Part shown: positions 25,388-33,285 of the stretch, piece by piece
Layout of the letters: each line of letters opens with the position of its first letter
How positions within the stretch are numbered: the stretch's first letter is position 1
NCBI GenBank assembly: GCA_964630235.1
Contig: CAZVUO010000002.1
Location: 496,001-560,000 of the forward strand
DNA: 64,000 nt
Source: JBFLYH01 sp964630235
GTDB taxonomy: Bacteria; Oederibacteriota; JAAXVQ01; JAUVAV01
Direction of reading: 5' to 3'
Made by a program: the position numbers and the translations under genes
Notes under the pieces: model-generated
Database searches by the model: none
Told to the model about the DNA's origin: nothing
Seen by the model: the letters and a program-made list of their open reading frames with translations, nothing else

Positions 25388-26226
25388 CGCGCCAGCACCA
25401 CCGCGGCCCGGTACATGCGATCCCCGGCCCTCAGCACCACGACGTAGACACCGGCTGGCGCCGCCTGGCCGGATTCATCCCGGCCGTCCCACCGGACGCT
25501 GTAATCCGGGACCTGGCCGGCGACGGCCAACTGCCGCACCAAACGGCCGCTGACCGAGTAAATTTTCGCGCGCATCTCACCCGCCGGAAGGACGGACTGA
25601 TAATAAACCTCCAATTCCCGGTGCACGTTTCCATCCGGGGTGAAGGTGCGCGCCGCGAAACGGACCGGCCCCAATGCGCCGGCAAATACGATGGGCGTGA
25701 AGGTTAAGGTGGGGGTGGAGGAAACAAACGGCGTATGCGTGGGACTCGCGCTTGGGGTGGGCGAGATCGTGCGCGTACACGTGAAAGTGGCGGAAGGCGG
25801 CGGTGTCGGCGTAATGGAAGGCGTCGGCGAGATAGTCGGTGTATCGGTCCGTGTAGGTGATTCGGTCGCCGTGGGACTTTCCGTCGGGGTCGGCGATATT
25901 GTCGGTGATTCAGTTCCAGTAGGCGAATCCGTCGGCGTGCCGGTAAGCGTCGGGGTCGCCGTGCACGTCGGAGATTCTGTCGGCGTGGACGAAACCGTCA
26001 CCGTATCGGTACACGTCGGGGTCTCCGTGAACGTTGGTGATCCCGTGTAAGTGACCGTGAAAGTGAAGGTTTCGGTAACCGTAGGTGTTTCGGTATCCGT
26101 GGGTGTTTCGGTCGAGGTAAAGGTGAAAGTGAAGGTCGGCGCCAGGGCCGCTTCGGCACCGGACACAATCATAACCTGCATCATGCAAATGACAGCGATC
26201 GCGGCGAATAGGCGGAACCGGGCCAT
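25384..26226 (-). CDS. Secreted protein: signal peptide, long Thr-Pro linker, T9SS-like CTD
   Basis: 280 aa from the ATG at 26226 (GAGG 5 nt upstream); the open frame extends further 5' but not usefully. Signal 1-26 (IVSGAEA), linker 27-180 of TPT/SPT/TFT repeats, CTD 181-280 (LEVYYQSVLPAGEMRAKIYS, SGRLVRQLAVAG, WDGRDESGQA, PAGVYVVVLRAG). The CTD lacks the YPNP start seen in most others here. No passenger domain. Operon with the PorV-TPR gene through an ATGA overlap, the simplest cargo-PorV pair of the window. Confidence 0.8.
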   Translation of the reverse strand: MARFRLFAAIAVICMMQVMIVSGAEAALAPTFTFTFTSTETPTDTETPTVTETFTFTVTYTGSPTFTETPTCTDTVTVSSTPTESPTCTATPTLTGTPTDSPTGTESPTISPTPTESPTATESPTRTDTPTISPTPSITPTPPPSATFTCTRTISPTPSASPTHTPFVSSTPTLTFTPIVFAGALGPVRFAARTFTPDGNVHRELEVYYQSVLPAGEMRAKIYSVSGRLVRQLAVAGQVPDYSVRWDGRDESGQAAPAGVYVVVLRAGDRMYRAAVVLAR

Positions 26227-26317
26227 AAAACCTCGTGGGAATAAGTTTTGGCAAGTATTGATATTACGGATGAACTTCTTGAAATTCAATGTTTTTTTCC
26301 GACGGAAGCAAGGATGC

Positions 26318-26414
26318 CCCCGGGGTCCGGGGCAGCAACTGCACCCCTCGTTACCCCCTCTTGGCGACATCCCCGGAGCAACCATTCCGCATCCCCCCCC
26401 TGCGGAGGGGATTG
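26318..26414. repeat. Interspersed intergenic repeat, copy 2 (short form)
   Basis: cccctcgttaccccctcttg, gcgacatccccggagca, ttccgcatccccccctgcggagggg. It lacks the CCCCGAGC-GCTCGGGG palindrome present in copies 1 and 3, as if that segment were deleted. Confidence 0.75.
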
Positions 26415-26420
26415 GCCAGC

Positions 26421-27650
26421 TTATTTGATCACTGCGATCTTTCTGATCTCATTCAGCGACCGGTTGCCATTTTTATCCAGGACCCTGATTCTGGCCAGAT
26501 AGACCCCTGGAGCGCGATCGGCTGCATTCCAGACCAGACGCACGCCGCCTTCCTGCTGTTCCGTGAAATGCGCCACCCGCTCGCCGCTCATATTATAGAT
26601 GTCCAGTATCACCTGGGCCTGACCGGCCACCGCGTACGCGAAAATCACTCGGTCCCGGCTGGGATTGGGATAGACCACCAGATCGGGGGCGCTCGCGAAC
26701 AACGTGGGGGTAGGGGTCACGGTCGGGGTGGATGAGGGGGTGAAGGTATCCCTGGGGGTTTGGGTCATGGTGGCCGTAGGAGTTACTGTGGCGGTCGGTG
26801 ATTGGGTCGGCGTATCCGTGATCGTTGCGGTGGCGGTGGTGGTCGGGGTCAGAGTAAAAGTAAGCGAAGCGGTCGGAGTGGGGGTCGCGGTTGAAGTAGG
26901 TGTTGCGGTCAACGAGGGGGTGAAGGTCGCAGTCTCGGTAAAGGTCAGTGTCGGCGTCACCGTGCACGTGACGGTGGGAGTGAAGGTAATCGTGATCGTC
27001 GGCGTTGGCGTCGGCGGAGCCATGCGGACCGTGATGTAATCCACAACGAAATACGTGCCCACACCGCCTTCGGCCGTCAGCTGTACTCGAAAACTATGGG
27101 GGCCGCTCCACCCCATGATTGCCGCATAATTATAAATAAATGTTCCGGTCTCGCTCATGCTGGGGGTCAGGTCCCGGTACTGCCACGCACCATTGATCTC
27201 CTGAATGCCCGCTTTCCAGGTCATGGATGGCGATAGCGAGGTAACGCAGATTTCAACATGGCTGTACGTCATGGCCGTGCACGTTATGAGTGGGGACAGC
27301 ACCTTGCCCCACGTGCTTTCCGCGGTTCTGGTCACGGCGGCCTGAGACGCCTGATAGGAAAAAGCGATCTGCGCATTAAACGCCGCATCATCGCTTTCAT
27401 CCTGCCAGCCGGCGGGCTGTGCGGTTGGCGGTCCAGCGTCAAAATCATCCCGCCAAAATTCATACGTCGGCGTGCTGGTCCTGGAAGGCGTGGGTGTGCT
27501 CGTGGCAGTCGGGGTGGCAGTCGAGGTAACTGTAAGGGTAGGTGTATCCGTCGGGGAGGCGGCCCAAAGCCCCTCTCCTTGAGCCAGAAAGCCCAGCCAT
27601 ATTACTGCCGGGGTCAACAGGGATAACCGCAATGCCCTGTTCATGGTCAT
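26421..27650 (-). CDS. Secreted protein with one QPAGW/WGKVLSP module and T9SS-like CTD
   Basis: 409 aa. Signal 1-30, TPT linker 32-62, one module at 65-212 (WRDDFDAGPPTAQPAGWQDE, AQIAFSY, STWGKVLSPLITC, MTWKAGIQEINGAWQYRDL, GWSGPHSFRVQLTAEGG, VDYITVRM), second TPT linker 213-315, CTD 320-409 (DLVVYPNPSRDRVIF, IYNMSGERVAHF, APGVYLARIRVLD, ending KIAVIK). The module is unassigned; a beta-sandwich, possibly carbohydrate-binding, is an inference from its spacing and aromatic residues. Part of the cargo series. Confidence 0.82.
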   Translation of the reverse strand: MTMNRALRLSLLTPAVIWLGFLAQGEGLWAASPTDTPTLTVTSTATPTATSTPTPSRTSTPTYEFWRDDFDAGPPTAQPAGWQDESDDAAFNAQIAFSYQASQAAVTRTAESTWGKVLSPLITCTAMTYSHVEICVTSLSPSMTWKAGIQEINGAWQYRDLTPSMSETGTFIYNYAAIMGWSGPHSFRVQLTAEGGVGTYFVVDYITVRMAPPTPTPTITITFTPTVTCTVTPTLTFTETATFTPSLTATPTSTATPTPTASLTFTLTPTTTATATITDTPTQSPTATVTPTATMTQTPRDTFTPSSTPTVTPTPTLFASAPDLVVYPNPSRDRVIFAYAVAGQAQVILDIYNMSGERVAHFTEQQEGGVRLVWNAADRAPGVYLARIRVLDKNGNRSLNEIRKIAVIK

Positions 27651-27729
27651 AACCAGCTCTCTGGACCTGATTGCCGCTATTTCACCAGACCGGGTCTATC
27701 TCCTTTCAATTCAAACTTTTTCATTTATA

Positions 27730-27738
27730 AGTATACCA
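27730..27738 (-). promoter_or_regulatory. Extended -10 element upstream of the 409-aa cargo gene
   Basis: TGGTATACT on the minus strand, about 80 nt before the start codon at 27650. No good -35 is seen, as is usual for extended -10 promoters. Confidence 0.4.
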
Positions 27739-27764
27739 TATCCGGCCTTGCACTCTTACCGGCC

Positions 27765-30737
27765 TCAGCGAATAACCGCTATTTTTTTGGTCTTTCGCAG
27801 GACGATCTGCCCATTGACATCCATGATCCTGACCCGGGCCAGATAGATACCGGGCGCCTGACCGGAACAATCCCAGACCAAAGCCATGGTCTGTCCAGCG
27901 CCAGCCTGCTGGGCCTCCGCAAGCTGAACCACGCGTTCGCCGGCCACCTGGTAAATATCAATCACCACCCTGAAAACCCCTGCCTGCGTATATGCAAAGG
28001 TCATGCGGTCCCTGGCCGGATTGGGAAAGGCCATGACCAGGCCGGGTTCCAGCCAGGGTGTGGGCGTGGATGTGGCTTGGGTCCCCGCGCCCGCAACCCC
28101 GTTGGGGGTGGGGCTTACGGTAGCGGTTGGTGTCGGGGTGGGCGGCACGGCATAGATACGCACGGAATCCACTACGAGCGAACTCCCGGTGCTCCCTTCC
28201 AAGGCGATCTGGACGAAGAAGTACTGAACGCCGGACCTTCCCATGGCCATCGGAAGGTCAAACGTAAAAAGACCAGTCTGGTTGGTCAGGGACATGAGCG
28301 GCCAGTACGACCACGTTCCCCCATTCTCCTGAATGCCTGCGTTCCATAAAGCGCCTGGCGAAAGTCCTGTCACCAGGATTTCGGCGCGGTTAAACTGAGA
28401 CACATCGCAGGTCAATGCCGGCGACAGGGCCTTGCCCCAGGCGCCGTCCGCCGTACGGGTCAGCGCCGCGCAGGACGGAACGGCGGAATAGGCCAAATGG
28501 CCGTTGAAGGTGGTATTTTCACTTTCATCGCTCCAGCCGCCAGGTTGTGCCCAGAAGGTCCCACTGAAGTCCTCCAGCCAAAATGTATCGGCAGGAGTAG
28601 GCGAGGGGGTCGGACGGCTGCCGTTCACCAGGCTGACGTTCTCCACCAGCACCCACGATGTGTCCAGGGAGTACTGGCTTTCCACGCCGCCGACCGCCAC
28701 GGTGAAATACTGCCAGCCGCTCTGGAGCGCGGGCGGCAGATAGTGGCGCAGGTTGAATTGAAAGGACCCTTTCGCCGGTGAATCATAGTGGATACGGCAG
28801 GAATAACCCGTTGGCGTGTTGCTGAGGAAAGCGTACCATTTCCCATAGAGATTTTTAATATCTATGCGCAGGTCCGCTTCCTGGCCCAGGTCAACGCCGA
28901 ACGGATAGACCTTTTCGATCGAGCCGTAGCCGTAGGGTTCGGCCCCGCGGACCAGATCGTAGATCCGCACGCCGCTCTCCAGCGTTTCGAACTTGGCGCG
29001 GTCGTATACCGGCGTCCACTGCGCGGTCACGCCCGGCAATTGGGTGTTCAGCATGATCTGCTCGGGCCCCGCGGCCGGAGGAACCACGGGCCACGGATCA
29101 GCCGGCCTGGGTACCGGAGCCGGGCTTTTCAGGTCGCTCCCCGTATAGGCAATGGCATTGACTTCGGCGCCGGACCGCAGAACGCCGGTTGCCGTGAAGA
29201 GCCCCATGAGATGGGGCGTTCCGTCCTGCTCCGTGTCATTGAGCAGCCACACCAGGCCGCCCGCGAGGTCGGTCTGGTAGATGCTGTCCCAGGCATAGTT
29301 GAAATATTCGCTCACTTCCGCGGCGGGCGGGCCAAGACTGAAATCCTTCCCGAACTCCTCGAACAGGATCGGTCTCACCTGCCCCAAGGACTTCATCAAG
29401 GTCCTGGCCTGCATGGCCGCGCCAACGAACGAGTCCATGCGGTCATAATAATGCAGGGTGACCACGTCCACGGGCGTCAGGTCCAGACTGCGCAGGCTGT
29501 CCGGCCAGGCCGTGGCCGCGATGATCAAGTGGTTGGGGTCCAGGTTTTGCATGTAATTGGCCAGATCCTGATGCCAATCCAGCGCATAGGGATGCGCCGT
29601 CAATTCGCCATTGACCAGCGCTACAAAGATGTCGAGCTCATTGGTCACGCCCCAACCCAAGATTCGTTCGTCATCCCGGAACCGCTCGAGGATCTGGCGC
29701 ACGTGATCCTTCTGGTCCGCGCGGGTCGCGGGTGAATAATTACGGGTAAAGGGGAAAAAAGTGAATTCCACCCTCAACCCCGCCTTGTCCGCGAAATACA
29801 GGAATTGCTCCATGCGGGCCAACATCCCTGGCTTGACGTTCGCGCCGCCGAACTCGTCGTAGTGAATGAAAGCCCGGACTGTGTTGAAACCCAGCCCGGT
29901 GGCGCGGTCCAGTTCCGTGTCAATCATGGTCTGGTCCCATTCCACCCACATTTTCTGCCAGCCGTGAGCAGAAGGGTAATAATTGACCCCCTTGACCTTG
30001 ACGATGGTTCCCTGATATTCCAGCTGTTCCGGTTCGACCGCGCTGATCCGGATGAATCCATCGGCCGGCGGCTGGCGCCGGTTCCCGAACACACGCACGT
30101 GATCCACGGTGATTTGCTCGCCAGGATCGCCTTCCACGGTGATCTGAACCACCAGATCATGTTCGCCGGACCAGCCGATGATCTGGGCGTAATCGAACTC
30201 GAATACCCCGCTTGCTGTCTGGCTGGGACAGAGGTCCCAGTAATTGGACGTGCCGTCCTCCAAAATACCGACTTTCCAGGATACGTTGGACGAAAGGGAG
30301 ACCACGCTGATTTCCAGCCGGTTATAGGCGTTGACATCGCAGCGGATGGGTGCGGACAGCGCCTTGCCCCAGATGTCGTCCGCCGTGCGGACCACGGCCG
30401 CGGTCGAGGATACGGCGGTGTAGGATATTTCCGCATTGAAGGCGGGATTGTCCGTTTCGTCGAACCAGTTGGCTGGCTGTGCGCCCGCGGTGCCCAGGAA
30501 ATCCTCGTGCCAGACATCCGCGGTCAGCGCGCTGGGCGTGGGCGTGGCGGTCGGCGTGCGGGTGAGGGTAACGGTAAAAGTCAAGGTCACCGTCGGTGAA
30601 GGGGTCTGCGTGTCCGTATCGGTCGGGGTAAAGGTCGGAGAGGCCGCCGAGGCTAAAATGGCAAGGCAGATCACCAGTGCCGCGCTAATCGCCCCTATCC
30701 TGGCCAACTGTTCAAATTTCCTCGTTAGAAAAGGCAT
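27765..30737 (-). CDS. Secreted GH5-like glycoside hydrolase with two QPAGW modules and CTD
   Basis: 990 aa from the ATG at 30737 (GGGGGG closely upstream; a TTG six codons earlier is possible). Signal 1-25, TPT linker, module 1 (74-218), a TIM-barrel glycoside hydrolase (226-536), a beta-rich domain (559-706), module 2 (716-862) and CTD (896-990). The barrel has VKGVNYYPS, GFNTVRAFIHYDEFG, GWGVTNELD (acid/base E near 362), VVTLHYYDRM and RPILFEEFGKD (nucleophile E near 459), as in GH5/clan GH-A mannanases and cellulases. Extracellular polysaccharide hydrolysis is likely; the substrate is not readable. Confidence 0.85.
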   Translation of the reverse strand: MPFLTRKFEQLARIGAISAALVICLAILASAASPTFTPTDTDTQTPSPTVTLTFTVTLTRTPTATPTPSALTADVWHEDFLGTAGAQPANWFDETDNPAFNAEISYTAVSSTAAVVRTADDIWGKALSAPIRCDVNAYNRLEISVVSLSSNVSWKVGILEDGTSNYWDLCPSQTASGVFEFDYAQIIGWSGEHDLVVQITVEGDPGEQITVDHVRVFGNRRQPPADGFIRISAVEPEQLEYQGTIVKVKGVNYYPSAHGWQKMWVEWDQTMIDTELDRATGLGFNTVRAFIHYDEFGGANVKPGMLARMEQFLYFADKAGLRVEFTFFPFTRNYSPATRADQKDHVRQILERFRDDERILGWGVTNELDIFVALVNGELTAHPYALDWHQDLANYMQNLDPNHLIIAATAWPDSLRSLDLTPVDVVTLHYYDRMDSFVGAAMQARTLMKSLGQVRPILFEEFGKDFSLGPPAAEVSEYFNYAWDSIYQTDLAGGLVWLLNDTEQDGTPHLMGLFTATGVLRSGAEVNAIAYTGSDLKSPAPVPRPADPWPVVPPAAGPEQIMLNTQLPGVTAQWTPVYDRAKFETLESGVRIYDLVRGAEPYGYGSIEKVYPFGVDLGQEADLRIDIKNLYGKWYAFLSNTPTGYSCRIHYDSPAKGSFQFNLRHYLPPALQSGWQYFTVAVGGVESQYSLDTSWVLVENVSLVNGSRPTPSPTPADTFWLEDFSGTFWAQPGGWSDESENTTFNGHLAYSAVPSCAALTRTADGAWGKALSPALTCDVSQFNRAEILVTGLSPGALWNAGIQENGGTWSYWPLMSLTNQTGLFTFDLPMAMGRSGVQYFFVQIALEGSTGSSLVVDSVRIYAVPPTPTPTATVSPTPNGVAGAGTQATSTPTPWLEPGLVMAFPNPARDRMTFAYTQAGVFRVVIDIYQVAGERVVQLAEAQQAGAGQTMALVWDCSGQAPGIYLARVRIMDVNGQIVLRKTKKIAVIR

Positions 30738-30818
30738 GAACCCCCCAGAGGACAACCAGTACCGGCGAACTTCACTAATATTCTATCCTTAAAAGCTATA
30801 TATAATCACCCTCTATGT

Positions 30819-30847
30819 TTAGACTTGGTCGGTTGGCTATGATTTCC
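30819..30847 (-). promoter_or_regulatory. ECF-type promoter element upstream of the GH5-like gene
   Basis: GGAAAT, 16 nt, AGTCTAA on the minus strand, about 82 nt before the start at 30737. One of a shared set (see findings). Confidence 0.45.
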
Positions 30848-30860
30848 CATTTTGACATAT

Positions 30861-30896
30861 AAAAAGGGGGCAGGAGCAATATCCTCCCGCCCCCCG
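30861..30896 (-). terminator. Intrinsic terminator of the 291-aa CTD gene
   Basis: GGGGGCaGGAG pairs with CTCCcGCCCCC (one mismatch); on the minus strand the stem runs directly into CCCCCTTTTTATATG. Confidence 0.75.
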
Positions 30897-30914
30897 AGAA
30901 CACCCGATCCCAGC

Positions 30915-31790
30915 TTATCGGATGACCGCCACCTTCTTTTTCTGATCAAGGACCACTCGTCCTTCCGCGTCCGTAATGACCACCCGGCACAGGTACACCC
31001 CAGGCGCCACGCCGGCTGCCTGCCAATCAAGCACCTGGCCCCTTCCCGCCGGTAAATATTGAGCAACTTCGGCGATCCTGTCTCCTGCCAAATTGTACAC
31101 CATTAGCCTCGCCTGGCCGGCTTCTTTCAGATGCAGCAGCAAATGGACCACATCCCTGGCGGGATTGGGATACGCCAGCACTTGTTCCCAGTCCAGATAA
31201 TAATAGGCCAGAACATTCGTGGGCGTGGCAGTCACCGTGGCAGAAACTGTCGGCGTGCGGCTGGGGCTCGGCGGCAGGGTGACAACCGGGGTGGAGGTCA
31301 GGAGCGGCGTTTCGGTCATTGTGAGCGTTGCCGTGTAGGTGGCGGTATAAGTGGGCGTATGGGTCGGAGTAGTCGTTATGGTGTCGCTGGGTGTAGAGGT
31401 AAACGTAGCTGTATCCGTGCAGGTGGAAGTATAGGCTGGGGTCAGCGTCACCGTGGGCGAGGGGGTGAAGGTGCCGGTTAGCGTGGATGTCGGGCTGATC
31501 GTGGCAGTAACCGAAATTGTCGGGGTCTCGGAACCAGTAGGACTAGGCGTTGGGGTCGGTGTAACCGTTCTAGTAATGGTAAAGGTCGCGGATCGGGTCA
31601 GCGTTGGCGTAATGGTCGGGGTCGGGCTGATGGTAGCCGTGGCTGTCGGCGTATCGTCGAAAGAAAGCAGGTGCATGCGTAAGTTGAAATAAACAGAGGT
31701 AACTGCAGCTCCATATGCAGGCCCCGCTGATAGAAGACCCGCGATAACCATAAAAATAAAATTACCGTTACAACGCCCGCGTGGTTTCAT
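30915..31790 (-). CDS. Secreted protein: signal peptide, Thr-Pro linker, T9SS-like CTD
   Basis: 291 aa. Signal 1-27 (GLLSAGPAYG), a short unique stretch (SVYFNLRMHLLSFDD), TPT linker 47-195, CTD about 200-291 (QVLAYPNPARDVVHLLLHL, VYNLAGDRIAEVA, GVAPGVYLCRVVITDAEGR, ending KKKVAVIR). No recognised passenger. Its ATG overlaps the stop of the unknown secreted protein upstream, so the three genes from 33129 down form an operon. A ~55-bp stretch of the CTD DNA is identical to that in the 816- and 2096-aa cargo genes. Confidence 0.8.
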   Translation of the reverse strand: MKPRGRCNGNFIFMVIAGLLSAGPAYGAAVTSVYFNLRMHLLSFDDTPTATATISPTPTITPTLTRSATFTITRTVTPTPTPSPTGSETPTISVTATISPTSTLTGTFTPSPTVTLTPAYTSTCTDTATFTSTPSDTITTTPTHTPTYTATYTATLTMTETPLLTSTPVVTLPPSPSRTPTVSATVTATPTNVLAYYYLDWEQVLAYPNPARDVVHLLLHLKEAGQARLMVYNLAGDRIAEVAQYLPAGRGQVLDWQAAGVAPGVYLCRVVITDAEGRVVLDQKKKVAVIR

Positions 31791-32443
31791 CTCAACAACG
31801 CCCCGATAATTATAACTACGGTCTGCTCAACGCCCGTGGTATCCGAAGTCGGCGCCTGGACCATAAAGCGCAAATGCCGTATCTGACTGGCGTAGGGTAC
31901 TACGTTAAAACCCTTTACCAAATCCGAATCATCGCCGTTCGTCCCTCCAGCGCCCGGGTCAATCGCCAATACTGTTTGTGAAGCAATGTTTTGCAACGCT
32001 GTAATGACATCATTATCTCCAAAGTTTACTCCTGCCAGATCCCGCCCATTTGGGAAAGCGCTTTCAGATTCGATTGCGGGGGCTGTAAAGACCCCTGCTA
32101 GTACCACACGATCCTGGCCATAATCCCCCAGGGTGCTCCCCAACGTCCAGCCAGTGCCGCAGGTGGCTGAGACCGTGAAATCAACCGTCGCATAGCCGCG
32201 ATTCTCGACCGTACAGCGGGGATGGCCTTCTGCCTGGTTGGAATAAGCGTTCTGCCCCGCCCATATTCCGCCAAAATTTAATTCATTTTCATAAGCCACA
32301 AGGTCAATTTCGTTAGCCACGACCTCGAACGAAAGTGGAAAGGTAAGGGGACTGTCAGGAGGTATAGTACAACCATTTGCCGGCGAGCTTTGCCCTGTTA
32401 TGAGGCAAGTAAATAAAGTGATTAGCATTAAATGGTATTTCAT
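31787..32443 (-). CDS. Secreted protein of unknown family (paralogue B)
   Basis: 218 aa. Signal peptide 1-23. It shares with its upstream neighbour GWTLGSTLGDYGQDRVVLAG, VFTAPAIESE, FPNGRDLAGVNFGDNDVIT and a C-terminal RHLRFMVQAPTSDTTG. Four Cys are present. Mature sequence is strand-rich and Asn/Gly-rich, like a small surface or pilin-like subunit, but no family is recognised. No CTD of its own; coupled (ATGA) to the CTD protein downstream, which may carry or anchor it. Confidence 0.7.
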   Translation of the reverse strand: MKYHLMLITLFTCLITGQSSPANGCTIPPDSPLTFPLSFEVVANEIDLVAYENELNFGGIWAGQNAYSNQAEGHPRCTVENRGYATVDFTVSATCGTGWTLGSTLGDYGQDRVVLAGVFTAPAIESESAFPNGRDLAGVNFGDNDVITALQNIASQTVLAIDPGAGGTNGDDSDLVKGFNVVPYASQIRHLRFMVQAPTSDTTGVEQTVVIIIGALLR

Positions 32444-32481
32444 AATTACTCCAGCTTGCAGATCAATAGAAACGAGTGATA

Positions 32482-33129
32482 TTATTGAGGCGCGACCAAA
32501 AAAGTAATGAATATCGTATGAGTCGTGCCTGTTGAATCAATCGTTGGTGTCTGAAATAAAAACCTCATACTACGTTGCGTAGATCCGGTCGGTACCGTTG
32601 ATACGCTATAACCGGACATCCAAAATGGATCTGCCCCGTTATCAGCGAATAAATTGCTTAAACTCGCAGCTGTTGGTGTATTTCCCAACACATCATTATT
32701 ATCAAAATCAGCTACTACCAGATCGCGACCGTACGGTGCTGACAGTTCACTCGCCAATACAGGTGCGGTAAATATACCGGCAATGACACATTTATTTACT
32801 CCAACATCTCCTATGGTCGCACCTAAAGTCCATCCTCCCGATATCTCGGCCTTCACGGCGTAATCTATCGTATCATACCCGTTATAATGAATGGTAAAAC
32901 GAGGTTTTCCAGCCAACTGATTAGATAAATTGCTGCTATTGAAAGGCACACGGCCAAAAGAAACCGGATCTGGAGAATCGCTCATTAGGGCCGCAATAAC
33001 AAGATCGTTGTTTAATTCAATAGAAATTGGGTAAATGCTACCGATTTTGTCCGTTCGGTCAGCGGCGGGCAAAACGGAAGGAAGGGAGAAGAGGCAGAGA
33101 CCGAGGATGCACAAACATCTTTTAACCAT
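32482..33129 (-). CDS. Secreted protein of unknown family (paralogue A)
   Basis: 215 aa. Signal 1-22 (LPSVLPAAD). It has GGWTLGATIGDVGVNKCVIAG, IFTAPVLASELSAPYGRDL, FDNNDVLG and RSMRFLFQTPTIDSTGTTH, all matched in the paralogue 38 nt downstream. By eye about one third identical. First gene of a three-gene operon ending with a CTD protein, and preceded by an ECF-type promoter element. Its base composition is more AT-rich than its neighbours (many atta/aaat stretches), which could reflect transfer. Confidence 0.7.
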   Translation of the reverse strand: MVKRCLCILGLCLFSLPSVLPAADRTDKIGSIYPISIELNNDLVIAALMSDSPDPVSFGRVPFNSSNLSNQLAGKPRFTIHYNGYDTIDYAVKAEISGGWTLGATIGDVGVNKCVIAGIFTAPVLASELSAPYGRDLVVADFDNNDVLGNTPTAASLSNLFADNGADPFWMSGYSVSTVPTGSTQRSMRFLFQTPTIDSTGTTHTIFITFLVAPQ

Positions 33130-33161
33130 ACGATTACCCCTCGTTAACCAATTCTAATACG

Positions 33162-33191
33162 TTAGACGAAAGAAAACAGCTGTATATTACA
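33162..33191 (-). promoter_or_regulatory. ECF-type promoter element upstream of the secreted-paralogue operon
   Basis: TGTAAT, 17 nt, CGTCTAA on the minus strand, 33 nt before the ATG at 33129. Closest match to the same element before the PorV gene at 43389-43418. Confidence 0.55.
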
Positions 33192-33225
33192 CTTTTTTGG
33201 TTTTGGGGCGATCGGTTATTTCGAG

Positions 33226-33280
33226 AGGGGCGGAGGGGTTGAACCCTCCGCCCCTGGTGATGGGCACTCGTGCAGTGCCC
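33226..33280 (-). terminator. Two hairpins after the 816-aa cargo gene
   Basis: AGGGGCGGAGGG (33226-33237) pairs with CCCTCCGCCCCT (33244-33255), and GGGCACT (33262-33268) with AGTGCCC (33274-33280). No T-run follows on the minus strand, so termination may be weak or factor-aided. Confidence 0.45.
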
Positions 33281-33285
33281 GGGAA

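Noticed and set aside
25640..26050. Plus-strand frame of VGVSVGVG repeats
   Set aside because: Same cause: complement of a Thr-Pro linker in the 280-aa CTD protein. Similar shadows at 414-725, 26704-27039 and 31453-31692 were dismissed likewise.
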